Positions 46,535 to 53,994 of a DNA stretch of 64,000 nucleotides are shown here, one piece after another. The DNA lies in contig NZ_QEXM01000043.1 in assembly GCF_004127445.1 (NCBI RefSeq), positions 248,001 through 312,000 on the forward strand, written 5' to 3'. The notes under the pieces are model-generated. The model searched no databases. It saw nothing but the letters and a program-made list of their open reading frames with translations, and was not told where the DNA came from. Numbering within the stretch: the first letter of the stretch is position 1; the number at the start of each line of letters is the position of its first letter. This DNA comes from Streptomyces alfalfae (GTDB lineage Bacteria; Actinomycetota; Actinomycetes; Streptomycetales; Streptomycetaceae). A program made the translations under genes and the position numbers.

Positions 46535-49021
46535 TCAGCCGGTCTTGATGCGCAGGAACGTGATCGAGTGGGCGGGGAAGGTGTACGAGAAGGAGTCGTC
46601 GACGCCCCTGAACACCGACTCGACGGGTTTCACCGGCGTCTTGTCCTTGGTGTTCTCGGCGCCCGGTTCGGCGGCGAGCGTCGTCACCCTCGCCTTCCCG
46701 GCGACCTTCGCGCCCCGGCCGAGGTCGATCCGGGTGCGGGCCTCGGAGCCCTGCGCGTTGACGACCTTGACGATGAGGTCGCCGGTGGCCTTGTCGCGCG
46801 TGACGACCTGCCGGAAGGGTTCGGCGGCCTTGTCGTCCGTGAAGGAGCCCCACTTCTTCCCGTCGAGGTAGAGCGTCACCTGGCGGCCGCGCACCTCCAC
46901 GCGGATGTCGTAGGCGCGGCCCGTCTCGATGGTGGTGGAGTCCTCGATCAGCGTCTGCTTGGCGCCGTCCACGCCCTTCTCGACGGCGGAGCGGGTGTTG
47001 TTCCAGCCGCCGAGGTTCCACCAGTAGTAGTTGCCGGTGTCCTTGACGCCGAAGGCGACCATGAAGCCCTCCTTGCCGGACTTCTTGGTGGCCTTCACCG
47101 TCAGGTCGTAGTTCTGCCAGCCCTTGTCGCCCGCGGTGACCAGGGTGTTCTCGGCGCTCGCGTCGGACTGGACGTAGGCGCCGTCCTCGACGGCCCACGT
47201 GCCGCGGCCCGCGGCCCTGCTCCACTTCGCGTCACCGGCGGAGAAGTCGTCGGTGAGCAGGGGCTCGCCGTCCGCTCCGGTGACCCGGACGTCGTCGTAG
47301 GCCGCGCTGGTCGCCCAGGTGGACAGGCCGACGGCGCCGGTGATGGGTCCGGAGGTCGCGGGCGTGCCGGAGGCCTCGGACGGGACGACCTCGTCGCCCA
47401 CGTTGCGCATGAACAGCTTCTGCGTCTCGTAGTTGGCCGAGCCCCACGACTGGTCGTTGTCGAACCAGATCATGTCGGGCTTCCACTGCACGTAGTCCTC
47501 GTTGGCGAGCAGCGGGGCGTACGAGGCGAGCTTCACGACGTCGGCGTTGCGCTCGATGCCGGTCATGAACGCGGCCTCGGAGAGCGCGTTGCCGAAGGTG
47601 TTGCCCTGTGAGGCGTATTCGCCGAGGAAGACCTTGGGGCCCTGGCGGTCGTAGGAGTCGTAGCGGTCGTTGTTCTCCAGGAACCACTGGGGGCTGTTGT
47701 AGTAGTGCTCGTCGACCATCGCGACGTCGGCGTCGCGGTTGAGCTGCCAGGCCTTGTCGAAGACCGTGCCGCTGTCGTCGGGCCCCGAGTTGGAGACGAC
47801 GGTGATCTCCGGGTGCTTCGCCTCGATGGCGGCGCGGAACTGCTTGAAGCGGGCGAAGAACTCTTCGGGGAGGTTCTCCTCGTTGCCGACGCCGAGGTGG
47901 GTGAGCTTGAACGGCTCCGGGTGGCCCATCTCGGCGCGCTTCTTGCCCCACTCGCTGCCGACGGGGCCGTTGGCGAACTCGATGAGGTCGAGGGTGTCCT
48001 GGATGTGCCGCTTCAGGAGCGCCGGGTCGTCGGTGGCCTTGTTCTGGCCGCAGCCGGTCACCAGGGCGGGCACGACGGGCAGCGGCATGGCGCCGGTGTC
48101 CTCGGCGAACTGGAAGTACTCGTAGTAGCCGAGGCCGTAGCTCTGGTTGTAGCCCCAGAAGTTCGCGTTGGTCGCGCGCTGCTCGACCGGGCCTATGGTG
48201 TCCTTCCACTGGTAGGAGCGGGCCCGCTGCCAGCCCGACTTCTCCTCGTACGCCTCGTGGCTCCCGGTGTTGACCAGACAGCCGCCGGGGAAGCGCAGGA
48301 AGCCGGGCTCCAGGGCGGCGATCTTCTCGGCGAGGTCCTTGCGCAGGCCGTTCTCGCGGCCCTTGTAGGTGTCGCGCGGGAAGAGGGAGATCTCGTCGAG
48401 CGCGACGGGCGCGCCGCCGGACGCGACCGTCAGCCGGCCCGTGGCGGAGGTGCGCTTGGCGGTGAAGGACACCTCGTGCTTGGCCCAGCCGCCCCGCGGG
48501 GCGACCCGGCGAGCGGAGGCGAGTTCGCCCGAGGCGTCGTGCAGCGTGAGGGTGAGCGGTGCGCGTCCGGCGCCGTCCGTGCGGGCCCAGACCGAGAAGT
48601 CGTAGCGCTCGCCCTTGCGCACCGCGATGCCGGTGTTGTAGCCGGAGTTGGTGACGGAGGCGTCCGCGGCCAGGGTGAGGTAGTTGCGGTTGCGCTCGTT
48701 CAGGCGGCCCCCGTCGTTCACCACCTTGGCGGCGCCCTTGGTGTCCCAAGAGGTCAGCGGCGTGTAGGAGCGGTTGTCCGCCGTGTCGTACTCGAAGGAC
48801 CTGTTCTGCACGAGTTCCGCGTAGAGCCCGCCGTCGGCGGCGCGGTTGATGTCCTCGTAGAAGACGCCGTACATCGAGTCGTCGATCTTCGCGCCGGTGC
48901 GCGAGGTGTCGACGTCGATCGTGTAGTCGGTCGCCTCGGCCGCCGCGCCGGGACTGGCGGCGAGTGTGCCGGCCAGCAGGACCCCGACGGTGAGACCGAG
49001 TCTCCGTCGTCTGTGCGCCAT
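46535..49021 (-). CDS. Secreted GH51 alpha-L-arabinofuranosidase with extra domains
   Basis: 828 residues. Signal peptide LGLTVGVLLAGTLAASPGAAAEA. A carbohydrate-binding-like beta-sandwich (~90-190) is followed by the GH51 barrel: FLRFPGGCLVNTGSHEAYEEKSGWQ, acid/base Glu in LTHLGVGNEENLPEEFF, nucleophile Glu in GPKVFLGEYASQGNTFGNALSEAAFM. A concanavalin-like module (DDFSAGDAKWSRAAGRGTW ... NYYWWNLGGWNNTRSAVEKG) is inserted before the C-terminal beta-sandwich. Releases terminal arabinose from arabinan, arabinoxylan or pectin. ATG at 49021 with AGGGGA upstream; in-frame ATGs at 49048 and 49057 lie in the operator. Confidence 0.9.
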   Translation of the reverse strand: MAHRRRRLGLTVGVLLAGTLAASPGAAAEATDYTIDVDTSRTGAKIDDSMYGVFYEDINRAADGGLYAELVQNRSFEYDTADNRSYTPLTSWDTKGAAKVVNDGGRLNERNRNYLTLAADASVTNSGYNTGIAVRKGERYDFSVWARTDGAGRAPLTLTLHDASGELASARRVAPRGGWAKHEVSFTAKRTSATGRLTVASGGAPVALDEISLFPRDTYKGRENGLRKDLAEKIAALEPGFLRFPGGCLVNTGSHEAYEEKSGWQRARSYQWKDTIGPVEQRATNANFWGYNQSYGLGYYEYFQFAEDTGAMPLPVVPALVTGCGQNKATDDPALLKRHIQDTLDLIEFANGPVGSEWGKKRAEMGHPEPFKLTHLGVGNEENLPEEFFARFKQFRAAIEAKHPEITVVSNSGPDDSGTVFDKAWQLNRDADVAMVDEHYYNSPQWFLENNDRYDSYDRQGPKVFLGEYASQGNTFGNALSEAAFMTGIERNADVVKLASYAPLLANEDYVQWKPDMIWFDNDQSWGSANYETQKLFMRNVGDEVVPSEASGTPATSGPITGAVGLSTWATSAAYDDVRVTGADGEPLLTDDFSAGDAKWSRAAGRGTWAVEDGAYVQSDASAENTLVTAGDKGWQNYDLTVKATKKSGKEGFMVAFGVKDTGNYYWWNLGGWNNTRSAVEKGVDGAKQTLIEDSTTIETGRAYDIRVEVRGRQVTLYLDGKKWGSFTDDKAAEPFRQVVTRDKATGDLIVKVVNAQGSEARTRIDLGRGAKVAGKARVTTLAAEPGAENTKDKTPVKPVESVFRGVDDSFSYTFPAHSITFLRIKTG

Positions 49022-49039
49022 GTCATCCCCTGTCGGGTC

Positions 49040-49112
49040 GTTCGTCATTTCGAACATTGGTCAACACTTCGAACAGGAAGGGAATGTAGGAAGCGGAAGG
49101 AGCGTGCGTCAA
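49040..49112 (-). promoter_or_regulatory. Promoter and tandem operators of the GH51-GH43 operon
   Basis: Minus strand: TTGACG (49112-49107), 18 bp, TACATT (49088-49083). In the start/leader region lie two motif copies: GTTCGTCATTTCGAACA (49040-49056) and GGTCAACACTTCGAACA (49059-49075), offset 19 bp. The layout is the same as at 36877-36944. Confidence 0.65.
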
Positions 49113-49169
49113 CGGCTGGGACGAACCTCGAAAGAAGCGTTGACGCGGACCTCTCGCGGCCCTACGGTC

Positions 49170-49205
49170 GTTCGGACTGACGACCATTGTTCGACATGAC
49201 GGACA
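49170..49205. promoter_or_regulatory. Second tandem operator pair upstream of GH51
   Basis: GTTCGGACTGACGACCA (49170-49186) and GTTCGACATGACGGACA (49189-49205), again exactly 19 bp apart, matching the shared motif at 11 and 13 of 17 positions. They lie about 60 bp above the -35, where they could support looping or cooperative binding. Confidence 0.45.
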
Positions 49206-49220
49206 TACGAGAACGCCCGA

Positions 49221-49261
49221 CGCGTGAGGACGCCCCCTCGGGAAGGGGACGTCCTCACGCG
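49221..49261 (-). terminator. Hairpin terminator after the pectate lyase gene
   Basis: Inverted repeat with arms CGCGTGAGGACG (49221-49232) and CGTCCTCACGCG (49250-49261), extended by C/G runs inside the loop. 20 bp downstream of the pectate lyase stop. Confidence 0.8.
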
Positions 49262-49280
49262 GTCGGCTGCCGGCGGTCGC

Positions 49281-50114
49281 CTACTTGTAGGTGATGTCCG
49301 CCGCTGTGAACTTGCAGTACGTGCCGTCGGGGCCGTGGCCCGTCTCGACCGGCTCCGCACCCGTGTTGTTGCCCTTGAAGCGGGAGCAGGTCTTGATCTT
49401 CTTGTTCTTGTCGCCGTAGACGCGGACGTTGCGCAGCGTGGCGGTGTCACCGTAGTTGGTGTTGATGCCGACGATCGACTTGCCGGGGGCGGTGACGTCG
49501 ACGTCGTCGATGACGACGGCGCGCTTGTACTGCTGGGAGCAGTTGCCGCACGCGCGCACCAGCTTGCCGAAATCGGAGACCTGGAACTTGGTCACGACCA
49601 GCTTGCCCGCGCCGTTGAACTGCAGGACCTTGTCGTCGGCCTTGCGCGCGCCGCCGCCCTTGACGGTGTACGTGGAGCTCGCCGACTTGCCCTTGAACGT
49701 GGCGGCGTCCTCGCCGACGTCCTCCCACCACACGTTCTCCAGCGTGCAGCTGCCCTGGCAGTGGATGCCGTCGGCGGCGGGCGAGCCGATGATGACGTTC
49801 TTCAGGGTGGCCCCGTCCTTCAGCTTGAAGATCGGGTCCTGGCCCTCGCCCTGGCCGTCGCCGCCGAGGTCGCCGCTGCCGTAGAAGCGCTTGAGCCCGC
49901 CGTCGCGGGTGCCGGAGACCTCGATGGTCTCGGGCACCGCCTGCTTGCCCCTGGCCTCCGGCCAGGCCGTGGCCGCCTCCGCGGACGTCGTCATGACGGA
50001 GGTGGTGACGAGGGCGGCACCGGTCAGGCCGAGCGCCGCGACGCCGCCGATGAGGGCGCGGCGGCGGGTCCGGCTGCGGCGGTGGCGTGTGCGCCCGTTG
50101 GCTGGTGAAGTCAT
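49281..50114 (-). CDS. Secreted pectate lyase, polysaccharide lyase family 3
   Basis: 277 residues. A twin-arginine-like signal (RRSRTRRRALIGGVAALGLTGAALVT) precedes a PL3 right-handed beta-helix of ~215 residues: DPIFKLKDGATLKNVIIGSPAADGIHCQGSCTLENVWWEDVGEDAATFKG is the family core, followed by KFQVSDFGKLVRACGNCSQQYKRAVVIDDV and conserved cysteines. PL3 enzymes are calcium-dependent and cleave polygalacturonate. GAAGGAA precedes the ATG at 50114. Separate from the GH51 operon by a terminator; no motif copy was found in its own upstream region. Confidence 0.93.
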   Translation of the reverse strand: MTSPANGRTRHRRSRTRRRALIGGVAALGLTGAALVTTSVMTTSAEAATAWPEARGKQAVPETIEVSGTRDGGLKRFYGSGDLGGDGQGEGQDPIFKLKDGATLKNVIIGSPAADGIHCQGSCTLENVWWEDVGEDAATFKGKSASSTYTVKGGGARKADDKVLQFNGAGKLVVTKFQVSDFGKLVRACGNCSQQYKRAVVIDDVDVTAPGKSIVGINTNYGDTATLRNVRVYGDKNKKIKTCSRFKGNNTGAEPVETGHGPDGTYCKFTAADITYK

Positions 50115-50211
50115 GTCCGGGTTCCTTCGGTGGTCAGAAGTGTGCGTCTTCTGGTCGCCGCCCGCCGGGGAAGGGTTGCCGCCCTCCGAAAAAAATGATC
50201 AAGCCGGGGAA

Positions 50212-51069
50212 TCAGTCCTCCTGCGGGGCGAAGTCGCCCTTCCACTGGGTCCGTTCGCCCTTGGCGCCCGCCGCGATCCGGTAGCGGTCCCCGTGCGCGT
50301 CCCGCTTCCCGTCCGGGTGGTTGTACTGCCCGGCGAACGTGTGCTCGCCCACCGGCACCGTCCGCCCGGCCTTCAGCGTCCACCGGTAGACGAGGAAGCC
50401 CTCCCGCTCCCCCACCGCGACGTCGAAGTCCTCCTCCGGGAGCGAGCGCCAGTTGCCGGTGTCCTCGACCTTCGCGGCCCCGTCCACGCGCAGCTCCACG
50501 GTGAGCGAGGTCAGCGGCTTCCTCGCCTTGAGGGTGATCTCACCCTGCGACCAGTACTCGCTCGACCCGGGGTCGACGGACCCGTCCGCCCAGAGCAGTT
50601 CCGCCGCGGGCACCTCGGTGGAGGTGCGCGGCGGGTCGGCGGGCCGCGAGGACGCGCCGCCGGACGGGGGCCGGGCCGACTTCGGGGGCCCGGAAGCCGG
50701 CGGCGTGGCCGGGGTGCCGCTGGGGCGGCGGGTCGGCGGCGCGGGGTCGTGCTCGCGCTCGCTCGCCGCGGGGGGCGGCGTGTCGGGCGTCGCGGTGGTC
50801 GCCACGGAACTCCGGCCGGCCTCGTCGGCGCGCAGGGCCGATGCCACGCCGTACCCGCCGACCGCGCAGACGCCGGCCGCGGCGGCCGTCGCCGTCACCG
50901 CGCGCAGCCAGGACGCGCCCGCCCTGCGGGACGCCTTCGACTGCCGCTCGGGCCGCGGCCCCGCCGCCATGCCCTGCTCGACGCGGGCGCGCATCCGCTC
51001 CCGGTCGGGGCGGTGTGCCTGGGCGGCGCCGCGCAGCCGCCTGCGCACCTCGTTGTCGTCGTCCCTCAT
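50212..51069 (-). CDS. Single-pass membrane partner of a SigE-type sigma factor (anti-sigma-like)
   Basis: 285 residues. Cytoplasmic N-terminus with DDDNEVRRRLRGAAQAHRPDRERMRARVEQGM, one membrane helix (WLRAVTATAAAAGVCAVGGYGVA, ~residues 54-76), a Pro/Thr/Ser-rich stalk, and an outside domain of ~130 residues (SEYWSQGEITLKARKPLTSLTVELRVDGAAKVEDTGNWRSLPEEDFDVAVGEREGFLVYRWTLKAGR) that looks like a beta-sandwich, perhaps sugar-binding. No zinc-binding HxxxCxxC is present. It starts inside the sigma stop codon (ATGA). The role as sensor/anti-sigma is inferred from gene order. Confidence 0.75.
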   Translation of the reverse strand: MRDDDNEVRRRLRGAAQAHRPDRERMRARVEQGMAAGPRPERQSKASRRAGASWLRAVTATAAAAGVCAVGGYGVASALRADEAGRSSVATTATPDTPPPAASEREHDPAPPTRRPSGTPATPPASGPPKSARPPSGGASSRPADPPRTSTEVPAAELLWADGSVDPGSSEYWSQGEITLKARKPLTSLTVELRVDGAAKVEDTGNWRSLPEEDFDVAVGEREGFLVYRWTLKAGRTVPVGEHTFAGQYNHPDGKRDAHGDRYRIAAGAKGERTQWKGDFAPQED

Positions 51070-51617
51070 GTGCTTCCCCCCGTGTCCGCCGTGACGGCGC
51101 GCACCCGTTCCCACGCGGCCTGCGGGCCGAGGCGCCGCTGCAGCTCCGCCATGCCCTTCGACGTCTGGCTCTTCACCGTACCCACCGAGATGCCGAGGGC
51201 CTGGGCGGTGTCCTTCTCGGAGAGGTCGAAGGCGTGCCGCAGCACCACGCAGGCCCGCTTGCGGAAGGGCAGCGCGCGCAGCGCGTCCCGCACGTCGACC
51301 ACGGCGGGGATGTCGGGGTCCGCCACGTCCTCGCCCCGGCCCGACCAGAAGAGCGTGACGCGGCGGCGCTCGCGAACGGCGCTGCGGATGCGGCTGCGCG
51401 CCATGTTCGCGACGACGCCCCTGGCGTAGGCCGCGGGGTGGTCGGCGGCACGCACCCGGTCCCAGCGGTGCCAGAGCGCGAGCAGCGCGTCGGCCGCCAG
51501 ATCGTCCGCGCCATCTGCCTCGCCCGTCAACAGGTGTGCCAGGCGGGCGAGTTCGGCATAGTGCCGCTCGAAGAAGGCATGGAACTCGGCGGCCGCGTCG
51601 TCGGCGGCCGAAGGCAT
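51066..51617 (-). CDS. SigE-family ECF RNA polymerase sigma factor
   Basis: 183 residues. Region 2: EFHAFFERHYAELARLAHLLTGEADGADDLAADALLALWHRWDRVRAADHPAAYARGVVANMARSRIR. Region 4: ALRALPFRKRACVVLRHAFDLSEKDTAQALGISVGTVKSQTSKGMAELQRRL. This is the actinomycete SigE-like group of ECF factors. The ATG at 51617 has GAGAGGA 7 bases upstream. Coupled to the membrane partner; it may link an outside signal in the carbohydrate island to transcription. Confidence 0.92.
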   Translation of the reverse strand: MPSAADDAAAEFHAFFERHYAELARLAHLLTGEADGADDLAADALLALWHRWDRVRAADHPAAYARGVVANMARSRIRSAVRERRRVTLFWSGRGEDVADPDIPAVVDVRDALRALPFRKRACVVLRHAFDLSEKDTAQALGISVGTVKSQTSKGMAELQRRLGPQAAWERVRAVTADTGGST

Positions 51618-51696
51618 AGGTGTCCTCTCTTCCACGGTCCCCGGCGCGGCGCCCACGGTGGGGCGCGCCGGTCTGCCCGTATCGGAATCGCGCACT

Positions 51697-53994
51697 CTAG
51701 CCGGTCTCCGGGACCGTGAAGACATCGGGCAGGGTCACCTCCGTCTCCCCGTGGGCGGACACGCGCCCGTCGGCGGTGCGGACGCGGAAGGGCCGAGTGA
51801 CGCCCGTGGCGCGGACGTTGACGCCGTCGCCGTGCCGGGTGGCGCGGAAGGTCGCGGCGGGGCGTCCTCGCAGGTCGGGTACGGTGACCTCGACGTCGTA
51901 CGTGCTGCCGGGCGCCGTCTCGGGGGTGGCGAGCAGCGTCGGCTCCGCCAGCCAGTCGCCGTCGGGGCGTCGCTCGTCGGAGCCGAGCGGCAGCAGGGCG
52001 CCCGGGCGCACGTACAGCGGGAGGCTGTCGAAGCCGTGGGTCTCGCGGCGCCAGCCGGGGCCCCGGACGCGCTCTCCGGTGAGCAGGTGGGTCCAGGTGC
52101 CCTCGGGCAGGTAGAACTCCACGTCGCCCTCGGCGCTGAAGACGGGGGCGACGAGCAGGTCGGGGCCGAGCATGTATTGCCGGTCCAGGGTGCGGCAGGC
52201 CGGGTCGGCGGGGAACTCCAGGAGCATCGGCCGCATCACGGGCACGCCGTCGCGGTGGGCCTCGGCCGCGGCCCCGTACAGGTAGGGCATGAGCCGGTGC
52301 TTGAGGCGGGTGAACTTCCGCGCCACGTCGACCGCTTCGTCCCCGAACGCCCACGGCACCCGGTAGGAGACGTTGCCGTGCAGGCGGCTGTGCGAGGACA
52401 GCAGGCCGAAGGCGAGCCAGCGCTTGAAGACCACCGGGTCGGGAGTGCCCTCGAAGCCGCCGATGTCGTGGCTCCAGAAGCCGAAGCCGCTGAGCGAGAG
52501 CGAGAGGCCGCCGCGCAGCGACTCGGCCATGGCCCCGAGCGAGGCGAAGCAGTCACCGCCCCAGTGCACGGGGAACTGCTGGCCGCCCGCGGTGGCGGAG
52601 CGGGCGAACAGGACGGCCTCGCCGGCTCCCCGCTCCTTCTCCAGGACCTCGAAGACCGTGCTGTTGTAGAGCTGCGTGTAGTAGTTGTGCATGCGCTCGG
52701 GGTCGGAGCCGTCGTGCCAGACGACGTCGGTGGGCACCCGCTCGCCGAAGTCGGTCTTGAAGCAGTCGACGCCCTGGTCCAGCAGGTCCCGCAGCTGGTC
52801 GGCGTACCAGGCGCGGGCGGCCGGGTCGGTGAAGTCGACCAGCGCCATGCCGGGTTGCCACAGGTCCCACTGCCAGATGTCGCCGTTCGGCCGCTTGACG
52901 AGGTGCCCCTTGGCGGCGGCCTCGGCGAAGAGCGCGGACTTCTGCGCGATGTAGGGGTTGATCCACACGCTCACCCGCAACCCGCGCTCGCGCAGCCGCT
53001 TCAGCATGGCCCGCGGGTCGGGGAAGACGGCGGGGTCCCAGCGGAAGTCGGTCCACTGGTGCTCGCGCATCCAGAAGCAGTCGAAGTGGAAGACGCTGAG
53101 CGGCAAATCGCGTGCGGCCATGCCGTCGACGAAGCCGGTGACCGTCTCCTCGTCGTAGTCGGTGCAGAAGGAGGTGGAGAGCCAGAGACCGAAGGACCAG
53201 GCGGGCGGCAGGGCGGGGCGGCCGGTGAGCGCGGTGTAGCGGCGCAGGACGTCCTTGGGGGTGGGTCCGGCGATGACGTAGTACTCGACCGACTGGTCCT
53301 CGACGCTGAACTGGACCTGTCCGACCGCCTCGGAGCCGATCTCGTAGGAGACCTTGCCGGGGTGGTTGACGAAGACGCCGTAGCCGCGGGAGGAGAGGTG
53401 GAAGGGGACGTTCTTGTACGCCTGCTCGCTGCTGGTGCCGCCGTCGGCCTGCCAGATGTCGACGCTCTGGCCGTTCCTGACGAACGGGGTGAAGCGCTCG
53501 CCGAGCCCGTACAGGCACTCGCCCACCCCGAGGGCGAGTTGGGTGACCATGTGGTGGGCGCCGTCGGGCGTCGTGGCGAAGCCGGCGCCCCTGCGCTCCA
53601 CGGCGGTCAGCGCGCGCCCCTCGGCGTCGAGGAACTCCATGCCCCAGGGGCCCGCGGTGTCCAGGCGGAGGGTGAGCGGCCCGCTGGCGAGTTCGACGAC
53701 GGCGCCCTCGCGGGAGACGCGCCCCGCGCTCCCCGTGGCCTCGACCCCGAAGTCGGGGCCGCGCCGGGCCTTCCCCGCGTGGTGCACGGACCGCACACCG
53801 ATCACTCCCTCGGCGGGCGAGAAGCACTCGACGGTGATGAGGGCCGAGTTGAGGGTGTCGCCGCGCTCCCGCACCGGTCGCACGGCGGCGTAGGCGGTGA
53901 ACCGCCCCTCGCCCTCCTCGACGTCGCGCACCTCGGTGGCGTACGAGGCGTTCACCCCGTCACGCATCAGCCAGAATCCGTCGGTGAACTTCAT
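51697..53994 (-). CDS. GH31 family alpha-xylosidase (YicI-like)
   Basis: 765 residues without signal peptide, so cytoplasmic. N-terminal beta-sandwich (MKFTDGFWLMRDGVNASYATEVRDV), then the GH31 barrel: PALPPAWSFGLWLSTSFCTDYDEETV, FHFDCFWMREHQWTDFRWDPAVFPDP (YicI-type), nucleophile Asp in DQGVDCFKTDFGERVPTDV and acid/base region WGGDCFASLGAMAESLRGGLSLSLSGFGFWSHDIGGFEG. FKTDFGE with the CFWM element is that of alpha-xylosidases rather than alpha-glucosidases. Releases alpha-xylose from the non-reducing end of xyloglucan-type oligosaccharides. ATGA overlap with the GH3 gene. Confidence 0.9.
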   Translation of the reverse strand: MKFTDGFWLMRDGVNASYATEVRDVEEGEGRFTAYAAVRPVRERGDTLNSALITVECFSPAEGVIGVRSVHHAGKARRGPDFGVEATGSAGRVSREGAVVELASGPLTLRLDTAGPWGMEFLDAEGRALTAVERRGAGFATTPDGAHHMVTQLALGVGECLYGLGERFTPFVRNGQSVDIWQADGGTSSEQAYKNVPFHLSSRGYGVFVNHPGKVSYEIGSEAVGQVQFSVEDQSVEYYVIAGPTPKDVLRRYTALTGRPALPPAWSFGLWLSTSFCTDYDEETVTGFVDGMAARDLPLSVFHFDCFWMREHQWTDFRWDPAVFPDPRAMLKRLRERGLRVSVWINPYIAQKSALFAEAAAKGHLVKRPNGDIWQWDLWQPGMALVDFTDPAARAWYADQLRDLLDQGVDCFKTDFGERVPTDVVWHDGSDPERMHNYYTQLYNSTVFEVLEKERGAGEAVLFARSATAGGQQFPVHWGGDCFASLGAMAESLRGGLSLSLSGFGFWSHDIGGFEGTPDPVVFKRWLAFGLLSSHSRLHGNVSYRVPWAFGDEAVDVARKFTRLKHRLMPYLYGAAAEAHRDGVPVMRPMLLEFPADPACRTLDRQYMLGPDLLVAPVFSAEGDVEFYLPEGTWTHLLTGERVRGPGWRRETHGFDSLPLYVRPGALLPLGSDERRPDGDWLAEPTLLATPETAPGSTYDVEVTVPDLRGRPAATFRATRHGDGVNVRATGVTRPFRVRTADGRVSAHGETEVTLPDVFTVPETG

